Below the pieces are notes generated by a model. The model was not told the origin of the DNA. It worked only from the letters and a program-made list of their open reading frames with translations, and did no database searches. A program made the translations under genes and the position numbers. Positions 1-10,274 of a stretch of DNA of 64,000 nucleotides are shown here, piece after piece (the first letter of the stretch is position 1; each line of letters starts with the position of its first letter). Source of the DNA: Lepidodermella squamata (lineage: Eukaryota > Gastrotricha); NCBI GenBank assembly GCA_047495785.1, contig JBLDXI010000041.1:101815-165814 (forward strand), given 5' to 3'.

Positions 1-195
1 AAAGAAAGCGACGCAATCGTTGTCTGACTCGCTGGTTCTCGCTTCACACCCACTCTGGTCGTGCTTCGCTTTTGCTAGTTTTGATCGGATCAGGATTCTC
101 TAGCCGTTTCACGCGCGATAGACTTCCACTCCGGACTGTAGAGAAATTAAAGAAAATGAAACTTGTCAAAATAAGAAAATGTCCACAAGACAACG

Positions 196-2779
196 TTAAG
201 ACGACGTGAATTTACATCGATCTATCGCGCTGCTGTTGCTGAGCTTGATGACCGGCAACGGGGAACCTTCGCGGTATAACGAGTCACGCCTGTATAGCAT
301 ACCTGCGTTGGGCGCATTGCTCAGCGCGACAGCGGCGGCGATAGCAGGCTTCGAAGCGTCCGAAAAGTTGGAAATCTCCCTCTGGATCTGACGCAGGTTT
401 TCCTGAGCTTCGCGCTGCTTGGATTTGGCAAATTCCAAGTCCTGACGCTCGAGCTCGCCCGCAGAAAGATGAGCGACAATTGCCGTCCCGTAGCAGTCGC
501 CTAATACGTTAATTGATGTTCTGAAGCGGTCCCTGAGATTTACAGAATGAAAACTCTCGTGAAAATGTTTCTGATTTTGGATGAATGCTTACAAAAGCCA
601 ATCAACGGCCCATATCAAGCTGATGAAAAACGTTTGTAAATTCAAGCCAATTATCAACAAAGAGAACGATGCGACTTACTAAATGTCATCTGAAATGGAA
701 TAATTCAAATATGCTCACAAAGAAAAAATAATGCTCATTTATTTACCTGTGGGTAGATCGATAGAAGTTAGCACGATGACCATCGTGACCAGCCCGGCAG
801 ATGGAATTGCCGCAGCTCCAATGCTCGCCAATGTTGCGGTGATGCTAATCAATGAAATAAGAAATGATTGCACGGTAATTTTGTTTCAAATTTTTCAAAT
901 CATGGGCACCAATCTCTACTAACCTAACGACGATGATTTGGTATAGCGTCAAGGTTCTATTGCGCATTTGTGCAATAAAAATCGGCGCTACTGCCTCGTA
1001 CAGCGCAGTACCATCCATGTTGACTGTTGCACCGATGGGCAAGACGAAGCGGCAAACTCGTGAGTCAATACCAAGGTTCATTTCCAAGCACCGAAATGTG
1101 ATGGGCAGGGTCGCCGCGCTGTTGAAAGAGTAATCAGATAAATAATCAAAATTTATGACATTGTGCTCTCAAACTAAACCTGGAAGACGTGCCCAGAGCG
1201 GTAATAATCGCTTGCAAAACACCACGGACGAGTCGATATGGGTTTTTGCGGGTGAAAATAAAGTATAGCAGAGGTAACGATATTAGCCCATGGATAAAAA
1301 GACCGGCGAGAACAGTGACCATGTACATGCCAAGTTGGGCAATTAGTTCGCCAGGACTTTGTATTGATGCCAAATTGGAACTAATCAAAAACATGATGCC
1401 GATTGGCGAGTACCACATAATAATCGAAATCAGCTTCATCACAGCCTCGTTTAGTTCGAAGAAGAACTCAATGATGACATGAGCTCTCTTGTTGCCCATA
1501 GAGCTGAGACAAATTCCGAAGCATATGCAAAACGCAATGATTCCAAGAACGTTAGTTCCAGCTGTGTACTCGATAACGCGTTTGAATTGCTGCGGGGGCT
1601 CAGCGATCGGAGCGACGGAGAAGTTCGACAGGTTTTCTTTACCTACATTCACGTTTCAATTTTAAAATAAATTTGATCACGATCCTACAGAAATATTTTT
1701 CTTCTAAGTTTGCACCCCCCCCCCCCCCCTCCAATCGTTCTAAATGATATGGCGCTTGAAACATTAGTTCGTCATATTAAAATCAATCAGTCAGCCCTCG
1801 GTGAAACTATTTCATTCAAGGAAGGAAAATCACTGTAAATCAGCCGTTTACCTTGTTGAGGCATTTGCCTGTTGAATGTATTGTAGAAAACTGGCTGTGG
1901 CTGCGTGGGTGCGGAAGTTGTTGTAGTTGTATAAACGGGTTTCTTGCGCGGCTTGTAAACAGTCTTCTGCTGCTCAAAACAGCTCTGAACAAGGTTCTCC
2001 GGAAACAAGTTACTGGAAATTTTGCAGAATAAAAGATTTTTCATGGCGGCGTCATCAAATTTACCGAAGCAGGTCAAGCACGCTATCCCGCGTCGTAATG
2101 GTAGATTCGCCGAGTATGTCACCCCTTCGTTCGATAGCTGTTTCAGGATTGCCCGGGTGTATCGAAAGAACGAGAATAATGCCTAGAATAGCTGCTAGGA
2201 GCGTTGTCGCTGTATAGTATACCAGCGCAATTACGCCCATTTTGGAGCTGGTCGATGCATTTTGCTGTAGGATTTAACGGCTTTCGTGCATTAAGTGATG
2301 GTTTTATTATAATAAGATTACTTGTGATAGGCCGGAAATGAGTGACGATATAATTAAGGGCAGGATGAGCATTTTCAACAGCCGAGTCAAAATTTGACCG
2401 GGGAAAGCTATGAGCTCGATGGTGTCTTCATGTAACGCCGCAGATCGAAGCAAAGTGCCCAATATTAATCCGAGCACAACGGCAATAATTGTTAACTGGA
2501 AAAACTCGACTTGTTCAACCCTTGAGATTTTAGATCTTAAAGCAAGACTTACGAAAAGAAGCATGTTTGTTCGAAACCATTTGGCGAACTGCATTTAATC
2601 ACAAAAGGAAATTTATCGCAAATGTTAACTTGGAAAATTACAAAAAATACTTTTTTTACCTTGCTGTGAGACTCTTTGTTTCCCTTCCGCTCAGTAGAAT
2701 CCTGTGCTAGCGGATGACGATGTGAAGTGTCAGGTTTGTGGTGATGTCCACTTGGTGGAAGGGTGGTAGGAGGAACCAT
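196..2779 (-). CDS. Excitatory amino acid transporter (SLC1/EAAT family), ten exons
   Basis: Sodium-coupled glutamate/aspartate transporter of the plasma membrane. Exons, 5' to 3' on the minus strand: 2660-2779, 2322-2588, 2065-2264, 1852-2012, 1180-1642, 924-1118, 747-844, 680-689, 593-619 and 196-532. They total 1,878 nt, or 625 aa plus stop, with consistent phases and GT-AG borders. Family motifs appear in order: the serine-rich hairpin HP1 (GTSSSAATLP), the TM7 signature [16 protein letters not shown], the HP2 segment [16 protein letters not shown], and AVDWLLDRFRT followed by NVLGD in TM8. The start is the ATG at 2779, giving a 40-residue hydrophilic N-terminus before TM1. A long Thr-rich extracellular loop (around exon 4) is typical of the TM4 region of animal EAATs. 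Exons 680-689 (10 nt) and 593-619 (27 nt) are microexons needed to complete HP2/TM8. Intron 4 carries a run of about 14 C near 1711. Family identity is very secure; the paralogue is not assigned. Confidence 0.95.
680..689 (-). other. 10-nt microexon of the glutamate transporter
   Basis: The exon is preceded by a tttcag acceptor (690-691 on the + strand read as ct) and followed by a perfect gtaagt donor. With the flanking exons it spells [14 protein letters not shown], which matches the conserved EAAT segment between HP2 and TM8. Without it the reading frame breaks. Confidence 0.85.
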
Positions 2780-4903
2780 GGTCGCTTGTCTTAAGCTATC
2801 AGCTATCAGCTAAGAGGTATTGTTCAGCTTTCCGTCTCAGCTGAGATTTATGGGTCTTCTCGAAATTTACTGAATTTCATCATTAAAACTACTAGGGTAT
2901 CGATGCCGAGGAAAAGTCCGACTTTTAAACAATTTGTGCAATAAATGTTTGTATAAATTGCGAGTTGATGTAATTGGATCTTATGAAATAACCTATGTCT
3001 CAGTGTTGGGCCTTGAAAAATTATGATATACATCGGGAATTGTGCCGGCAAGCAGATACCAGCGTTATAAAAAGGCCGGCTATAAAGGTGTCTAGCGCAG
3101 ACCTGGATCCTTTCAGGTTTGCGCCACAAATCAATGGCTCTATTACAATGAAACGCCGTCCCAGCGGGAATCGCGGCTCTTTGTCCCGTAATTCACGAAA
3201 AAAATAAGAGTATTCGGCTTTATAACGTTCATAGGCGATAGTGCGACGGTGGCTGTTGAATAATAAGCAACTTGAGTCGATATAATATCGGGTCTCGTTA
3301 AATAACACTTTTATTTTGGCGATCATTACTTTTATTACGAAAACACCGAGTCGGTTGCAGTCATGGAACAGTTTATAGCTAGTCACCATTCGCTCCGCGT
3401 GTCGTCGGCCATCCGGACTGAATCGACCGTGCGCCGCACCTCGTCCGGCTCACCTGCTCCGTCTCTCACAGCGCGGAGCAGCTAGGGATATGCGAATAAC
3501 GTTAATTTCCTATGCGGCAGCGCCAAGTCAACTCATGCTTTTTTGAGGCAAACGGAAAGGGAAGCGCCAGCCGTTTCTCGCATTATTACCTCGCTCAATG
3601 AAGAGATTTACACTTAAATTACATATTTTCAGCTTTCAGCTCACAGTTTCAAGGTAATATTTCAAGTAGGCAAAATATCACTACCTGAATTTTGAGGTTC
3701 GAGGTATTAACCAACGCAAGATACTCTTAACGCTCCCACGATTTCTCACGATGACTTCCGCTTCAAGATTATGAATCGATAACAGCTTTGTATTGCGAAG
3801 CACCTGGTAATTTCTAGTTAGCTTCTCCGACTAGATCATTAAAAGCAACGCAGCTGAATTTTATTCTCGTTATCTCTTCGTTCCGTGGTCACGAGCTTAA
3901 GCGAATGGCTCAGAACTCAAGTATCTGATTAATACTTGGAGTCAAACTTGTTTGAAAAATGCTTTTACCGTATCGACACTTTATTTGGATACATCAACAC
4001 AATCCAGATTATATTTCGACTTATCCAATGTAAATATCGGTTAACTCAGTGTTATCCGAAGTCATACAATCCTGTGGATTAGAGCGATAGAAGAGTGCTC
4101 CAAGACATGGGAAATTAGTGAAATACAGCGATGTTGAACGACGAAAGATAGAGCAGGCGTAAGAACTAAGACCAGATAATTTTTTTCTTGACAACGTTGC
4201 ACGTTACCGCAAACCAGAACATCGAGTAGAATAAATACAAAAGTAAAGGCTCACTCAGTGTGTCACAATCCACAGTTTGATCCTCGTCAGTGATTCACAA
4301 TAAAACGAAAAAAGACAAATATCAATGGAAGTTTGACAGGCACACGCCGATGTTCAAAACATTGATCAATCAATTCACCGACTTGGATAGCCCCAGCAGT
4401 TGCTCTAAATAGATCTACCTCGCGTGGAATGGCACATGCTAAAGATCAGATGTGTCAGACACAAGTACCTTAAATCGAAAAGCTTGAGTCGACAGCTCTA
4501 TCATTAATAATGCACGCCTCAAAAATGCGTTATGATGGCCATGCCACGTGTTATACATTTTATGCGTCTTTGAAATAATTAATCAAGCAATGGAGTACCG
4601 CTTTCTCGAATATTCAAATGCTCCAGAAGAATTTAATATAATAATATGGAAGCTGCAAAACGCGCTGACGAAATATTACTCACCAATCAGTCGAAAAGTA
4701 GTTTAATATAATTTTCTTTTTTCTCATAATTAACCTCTTCAAGTAAATGTGTATATTTACGTATCCATCGATCATTACGTCATCGAATATAAATACCGAA
4801 GTAATTGAAGGCATCACTTGCACCAAAAACCAAAAGCTTATAAATAACTATTAAACTCCAAGACCCTCTCAATAAGTCCGGCTGTTAACTTCCGGCTACT
4901 TTC
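2780..4903. other. Intergenic, no gene recognised
   Basis: This lies upstream of the glutamate transporter and downstream of the TPD52 gene, both on the minus strand. It is AT-rich with many stops in all frames. A 122-codon minus-strand frame at 3021-3389 has no recognisable family or splice context, and I treat it as chance. The stretch probably contains the transporter promoter/5' UTR and the 3' UTR of the TPD52 gene. Confidence 0.5.
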
Positions 4904-5773
4904 TCATGGAGATGCAGCCTGAGTAGCGGCAGCGGCCTCGTCGTGATTTTCGCCATTGCTTTCAGTCGTGCCGTTTGTAGCACCGTTGGTCGGGCTAGAA
5001 CCAGCTTTCGTAGCAATGAAATCGATTGTCACACTGCGAGCCATCTTGTCCTAAGGGATTACATTAAATCAAACTAATCGACCTTATCCATCGAGATTCG
5101 AGCACAAACCTTCGCAGTCGTGACTGCAGTGCCGACACGGGATACGGCTTGGGAATTCCTATAATCAAGTTTCAAATATAAAGTAAGAACTCGGCTTAGA
5201 AGACAACACCGACCTCAGATCAGTCCACTTTTGAGACATGACAGCGCCGATACCTCGAAGAGTTTGGTTAGTTTTCTGCAGACTATAACAAAGCGCATGA
5301 GCGTAAATGAAATCAGCAACTTCGAACTTACGCTTGCGATTCGCGCACTGCTTTCAAACCCTCTTGCAGGTCATGCTTGATTTCTGCCATAGGTGTGAGA
5401 CCCAATTTGCGACGAAGCTCAGCTGATCGTCTCAACTTGGAATCGAGAAGCTGGCGCAGAGTAGTAATATCTTCCTCCGTCTGCAACATATAAAACGCAA
5501 TAAATGGAAGCCAGGTGCACAACACGCAAGCGAGATTATTAAGTCTCAGTAAAACTGCAACAATCGCGTTTAATATCAACATACACTTTTCAATTCAGCG
5601 CGCCATTCTTCTTGTTGACGCTGGAATTCGGCTGTCTGCTGTTCACTGGAGCCCTCTTCCGAAATTGCTGAGAAGCGCGAAGGGTCTGATAAAAAATTCT
5701 ATGAGGCTCTTAGTTTGAACTGGAAAAAAATTGAAATACCTTGTTCCAAATTTCCAGAATCCGCAGCTGACAT
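4904..5773 (-). CDS. Tumor protein D52 (TPD52) family protein
   Basis: Small coiled-coil protein implicated in vesicle trafficking in animals. Exons: 5740-5773, 5585-5685, 5332-5480, 5214-5282, 5110-5158 and 4904-5050. They total 549 nt, or 182 aa, about the usual family length. The start MSAADSG is the first ATG of the open exon. Residues ~40-100 form the heptad-rich coiled coil (EEDITTLRQLLDSKLRR, then ELRRKLGLTPMAEIKHDL). This corresponds to the family core in which a 'RKLG' turn is followed by a second helix. The conserved C-terminal half follows (SQKWTDLRNSQAVSRVGTAV). The tail is Asn/Thr/Ala-rich and looks disordered. The many small exons suit the alternative splicing known in the family, but nothing here shows it directly. 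Confidence 0.88.
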
Positions 5774-6599
5774 TATTCAACTCAAATAATCTACCTAAAT
5801 AATACGATCTATTGCAGATACAGAAAAGTTAGAACATAGATTTAGATTGTTAGTAAGCAGGGTTCGAATCGGAGTATGCTTTGACAGAAAAAATCAAGAC
5901 GACAGTAAAGCTCTCGATTAAACAGCTAGGAACAAACTATTATTCATTCCCAATTGAAGGAAATAATCTTAACAAAATCACAGCCATGCGAGAATTAGCC
6001 TGTATTCGAGATTAAATACTATATTCTATCTATAGAGCCCACAATCAACTCCTCAACTCACTAAACTCGAAAAGCTCTCGAAGCAGTGATACGTAATCTG
6101 ATTAGCTACTCAAAAGCTTAAGACAGGAGCAAACTTTTCTATGATTATAAGGTTTCATGTTTTTTTTCGCTAAGTCTGAAAACCGCAGAACGATTAAGCA
6201 ATTTTGAGAATCAGGCACTGACACGGCTGATGGGTGATAGGTGAATTTCAAAAGGTGTTAATTATTTCATAATACAATTTGTAAAGGAACAAGAAACTAT
6301 ATTCCAATTCAAAGCAGAGCCATAAGTATGATTTTTATCCTCGATTCGCAAGGTAATGGCGCTTACAAATTTGACGTGGATTGCTAACTTATTTAGTACA
6401 ACCGTGGTATCGACAGCATCGCAGCTTTTTGCAACATAAGTATTATCCAAATGAGATGGGCGGTGTCGCTATACTGTCAGTCAGTCCATCCTAGGAAGGT
6501 ATGAATCTCCGATCCTCCGATCCGAAACATCCTTCGTCCCTCAAAAATCTAAATCTAAGCAATGTCATCGGGATTCCGCCCATTCCTAAATTTTTATTT
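5774..6599. other. Intergenic, AT-rich, no gene recognised
   Basis: Upstream region of the TPD52 gene. I see no convincing coding exon, and a T-loop-like GGTTCGAATC near 5859 has no tRNA around it. Confidence 0.5.
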
Positions 6600-6664
6600 G
6601 TTGCTGGCACCGAATTAATCATCGATCGAAGGTAAGATCCCGCCCCCATGGATGTGGCATCACC
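6600..6664. repeat. Dispersed repeat, copy 1 (second copy at 34158-34222)
   Basis: The first 32 bases match the copy at 34158 with a single mismatch (core CACCGAATTAATCATCGATC), and the following ~33 bases are similar but diverged. It ends about 115 bp before the retrotransposon fragment, but the second copy has no reverse transcriptase near it, so it is probably an independent repeat family. Confidence 0.75.
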
Positions 6665-6779
6665 CTTTTTCTAGCCCATTATTTTATAATTATTTTAAAT
6701 TTTGCATTTTATCAAAGTATCATATGAATAATCTAGAAATAATTATTGATGACCATCCATATAACAACTATATTTTTTA

Positions 6780-7667
6780 TTGTTGAAAACCGAATGTGCG
6801 AAATTTTCACACGCCAACTGTCTCAAAGTGAATCGGGACAAATCTAATTATATGTTTTTGTCTAACCAACAGGCTTCTGCTCCAGAAATTCGATTCGGTG
6901 AAGTCGATCTGCCGCCACTTGACCACGTGAAAATCCTGGGAGTCTATCTGGACTCAAAGCTCACCATGGAAAAGCACGTCGATCATCTGATCAAAGCCGC
7001 AAGAAGTGGTACCTACGCACTACGTAAAGCGGCTCGGCACACCGACCTGAAGACTCGAACAATGATGTACGACGGCATCATCGGGTCGAAGTTCAACTAC
7101 TGCGACGCCGTCATCGATCAGGGCTGCAAGACCCAGCTGGATCGACTTCAACACGCGCAAAACAAAGCCGTTCGTGCCGTTCTCGACGTCAGTCCTGACG
7201 TGCCCGCCGATGAAGTTCTCGTGCGATTGCGATGGGTGAATCTGCAAGGCAAACGACTGGTCCACCTGGCTACAACCATGTGGAAGTGCAGCAGGGATCC
7301 TGAGACCCCCGAGGCACTCTCGTCGCTAGTCAAGCCGATGAACCAACAGCATGACCACAACACTCGAGGCGCCGCCACCGGGAAGTACGTCAAGCCATCG
7401 TGCAAGCTCGCCACAGGCCAGCGCTCGTTCCCAACCAAGGCCATCCAGTGGTGGAACCAGCTGCCAGCGAAGATCAGGCTGTCCGCTTCCACAAAGGCGT
7501 GCCGGCAAGCCACGCTCGAATTCCTACGCGAACAGGCCAAACACGACGCCATCATCAAGGCGAATAGCGAGCGAAAGAAGAAGGAACTCAACGCCTCTCT
7601 GCAGCCGCAGGTCGCGTTCAATCCGTACTCCAAAGCCGCCTTCGTCTACAACTACGTGCCGAACTAA
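6780..7667 (+). pseudogene. Reverse transcriptase C-terminal fragment (LINE ORF2)
   Basis: This is an open frame of about 295 codons without its own proper start. It begins just after the catalytic FADD/YADD region of a non-LTR reverse transcriptase (pattern NCLKVNRDKSNYMFLS, then HVKILGVYLDSKLTMEKHV). It continues through the thumb and the typical C-terminal region (KAIQWWNQLPAKIRLSAS) to a stop at 7667. The catalytic aspartates and the endonuclease domain are absent, so it cannot code for an active enzyme. No internal stop or frameshift is visible, which suggests a fairly recent insertion. Confidence 0.88.
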
Positions 7668-8103
7668 ATGAGTTTTCCAAATTTCTATTTATATTTTTCA
7701 AAGCCTATACTCAACCAAATGTAATATACTTTATTTTCTTTATAGCTCCGTCATTAAATTATCTTATATTTTGGCTCCGTGAATTACCTCTTGTAAATTA
7801 TCTCTACTCTTGTAAATATTCCTCCTAACTAGTCTTTTGGTAGCTTTCTTGCTACGACGGCGTTTGTAGGCTTCGCTGAGTGAGTGGAAAAGCCACCTGG
7901 GCACTAATGCCTGGGCCCTGGAGAAACAGTCAGCAATAACTGGAGTACCAGGGGTAGGGATTTCAATTTATGTAGTTATTAAACCAGTTTCAAACTTTCC
8001 TAGAGCGTAAGCTCGCGATTTTCTCACAAGCTCCGCCTTATGGTGAAAGCTTGAGTCCGTCAGGGCGAGGAGAAATCGTAAATCCTGATCCTGATCCTGA
8101 TCC
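6780..8103 (+). mobile_element. 5'-truncated non-LTR (LINE) retrotransposon 3' end
   Basis: It consists of the C-terminal part of a reverse-transcriptase ORF (6780-7667), about 435 bp of 3' UTR, and a short simple-repeat tail of TGATCC units at about 8083-8103. Short tandem tails instead of poly(A) are typical of several non-LTR clades (CR1/Jockey-like and others). The coding part is clearly more GC-rich than the AT-rich DNA on both sides, which supports an inserted origin. The 5' end is lost somewhere between 6665 and 6790. Confidence 0.85.
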
Positions 8104-8390
8104 TTTCATTAGCTGAAAATGTAAAAGAAGGGAAAGACGTGTATTTACCTACGTGGCCGGCGCGTTTTGTTGCGTCTTTAACGTTCTTTCGATATCATAT
8201 GAACGTGTTGTTAATCAAAGTGGAAGCGTGATCCACGTCGTCTAATGGACTTCTCTTCCTGTATTTTATGATGCATTATGCAAAAAGCAAATGTCCATCA
8301 AGAGCTTATCTTGCTACGTTTTACGATTGCTTTTGTGTAGCTTTACCTTGGGTGATGTCCATCTGGGATTTGGGTACTTGCTGCTATGCT

Positions 8391-8577
8391 TTGGAGAAAG
8401 TCTGCGAAGTACCAGGTACCACAGATGTACATCATAAGTAGCTCAGTAATTTAGTAAACCAGAACACAACTTTTCAAGAGAGTCAGCTCGCAATCTACTT
8501 ACTAGTTGCTCCACAAGTGAATGTTTGGGCCCGTCTGGGTATGTAGTATGTAGTATGTAGAAATCGGATCGCAATCT
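8391..8577 (+). mobile_element. Decayed second copy of a related LINE 3' UTR
   Basis: This segment aligns, with many differences, to the 3' UTR end of the element at 7919-8103. Shared blocks in order are ggagaaa, gtaccagg, taaaccag, a caac/aaactttc block, tcagctcgc or taagctcgc, agttgctcc or agctccgcc, and gtccgtc or gcccgtctggg. It ends in three copies of TATGTAG where the first element ends in TGATCC repeats. It is an older relic with no coding part. Confidence 0.6.
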
Positions 8578-9060
8578 ACGCTGAAATAAATTTTAGTTGT
8601 TGTGCAATCATCGCGAGTGCTGTGGCAGCAGCAATTATAAGAGCCGTAAGCCTTAAGCCGAAGAAGCGAATGCTGTCTGTGGACAGGTGTGGTGCCTGGT
8701 ATCATCCTTTTCTCCGTTCCTGTACGTGTGATGGTTTGAACCCTCAGTTCTTCGGAGTGTTATATAATTTATCACGTGCATTCTCTTTGAACCTGAAAGG
8801 AAGGCCACTTCGTTGGTGGCGAATCCAAAGTATTAACACATCCAACGTCCATATATTCATGAAAAAATAGAATTGATATGATGAGCATTTCTTTGCGTCT
8901 CTTTTGTCTTTTGTCCGCTAATTCCACAGTCGTTTATGAGCGAATGTGTTTTTTTTAATTTTCTGGCCTCGTCGGATTTTCAAGCAGTGCAGTCGGATTA
9001 TGTTATTTGGCACAACTCATTCTGTTATTATGTGATAGGGTTTACGAAAACCTGCTGATC
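8578..9060. other. Intergenic, probable tetraspanin promoter region
   Basis: No coding exon or known repeat recognised. It lies directly upstream of the tetraspanin start codon. Confidence 0.4.
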
Positions 9061-9921
9061 ATGGGTGCTGGATATATGTGCTGTCGGGTTATATTTTTCT
9101 TTTTCAACGTGTTATTCTTCGTAAGTTGATGACCGTTTTCGCTTCAATAACATTAAAACAATTTATTTACCTAACAGTTGAGCGGCCTCGGTTTGATTGG
9201 TATCTGCCTATGGGTCAGATTTGATCCACGTTTCGCTAATTACGTCGTTTTTATCAATGATGATTCAACGAATTGGCTGGCATATGTTTTCAAGGGCGCA
9301 TTGTTTGGATTGATGGGCGTTGGAGGATTTGTTGGGCTGAGTGGATTTCTCGGCTGTTGCGGTGCTATCCGAGAGTCTCGTTGGATGGTTGGGCTATACA
9401 TGGCTCTGCTGATCATGGTTATGGTTGTTGAATTGGGAGGTGGAATTTTGGCAGTTATATATCGTCAAAAGATAGAAACAGCCATGGATGGGGCCCTTCT
9501 GACTCAAATACGTAATTCTTACGGTTCTGTCGAGTCAGTTACAAAATCGATTGACGCGCTGCAGATTAATACAAACTGCTGCGGTAGCCGATCGTTTGAA
9601 GATTACCAAAGCAGTATGTTCACGAGCAAGGATCCCCAGGTAAAAGTGCCAGAGTCATGCTGCAATATCAGCCGAAACCAAAATGAACGCGATTCTCAAC
9701 TAGCCGCATGTCAAAGCGAAGCTAGCAGCAAGTACGCTTCGCACTACCTCCGATCCAGTGGATGCTTGACGCGAATCCTGGAAGCAGGGCGTCATATGAG
9801 TCTCATACTGCTCGTCATCGGATTTGGCGTGGTCGTTTTTGAAATTTTCGCCTTGTCGACTGCCGTTTGCATTTTACACGCTGCTGGCAAGTTCTCTGGT
9901 TTGAACGACGATGATTACTAG
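9061..9921 (+). CDS. Tetraspanin
   Basis: Four-pass membrane organiser protein. Two exons, 9061-9120 and 9178-9921 (gtaagt donor, cctaacag acceptor), give 267 aa. The start is the ATG at 9061, which opens the usual short cytoplasmic tail MGAGYMCCRV with juxtamembrane cysteines likely to be palmitoylated. TM1 is split by the intron. TM2-TM3 lie at ~70-120 with the conserved LSGFLGCCGAIRES turn between them. The large extracellular loop (~125-225) carries the defining CCG motif (TNCCGSRSFEDY), a second PESCC pair and a late GC (SSGCL), giving six loop cysteines. TM4 is followed by a short tail. I cannot assign the subfamily. Confidence 0.95.
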
Positions 9922-10274
9922 GAATTATTCTGTGCTAAAAAATCTCGCGCTTCCAAACAATCACATTTATGATGTCATGACTGCCATCTATGACGTTGTG
10001 TTGTTATTATTCGTGCTCAGTCAAGAATTGATCTGACATTATTGCTTTGTTGCTTCTTTGCTCAACGTATTACCATTTTTGCAGTATTTGATCAAACAAA
10101 TCGGTTACATTTTTTTTCCATTCGTCGTGGAATCCGACCCATTCTTTTTCTTATTCTTCTTCCGCTCATGTAAAGTAGCCTGATTGTTTTTAATGTTTCT
10201 TTTATAAACGATGTTTGACAGCTGTTTTTGTTATCCTTAGGTTCATTTATATTAACTCCACTGAGGCCGCTGTC

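Noticed and set aside
1711-1726. Run of about 14 C
   Set aside because: It is a homopolymer inside an intron of the transporter. It may be a sequencing or length-variable site but has no evident function.
3021-3389. 122-codon minus-strand frame upstream of the glutamate transporter
   Set aside because: Mixed composition, no splice context or family. The length is plausible by chance.
5855-5875. tRNA-like T-loop GGTTCGAATC
   Set aside because: No A box, anticodon arm or acceptor stem pairing around it.
7148-7633. 161-codon minus-strand frame opposite the LINE reverse transcriptase
   Set aside because: Shadow of the GC-rich RT frame. No recognisable protein.
10215-10274. Upstream in-frame ATG adding 20 residues to the FAF2-like protein
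   Set aside because: A probable splice acceptor lies between it and the next ATG, and the family starts close to the UBA domain.
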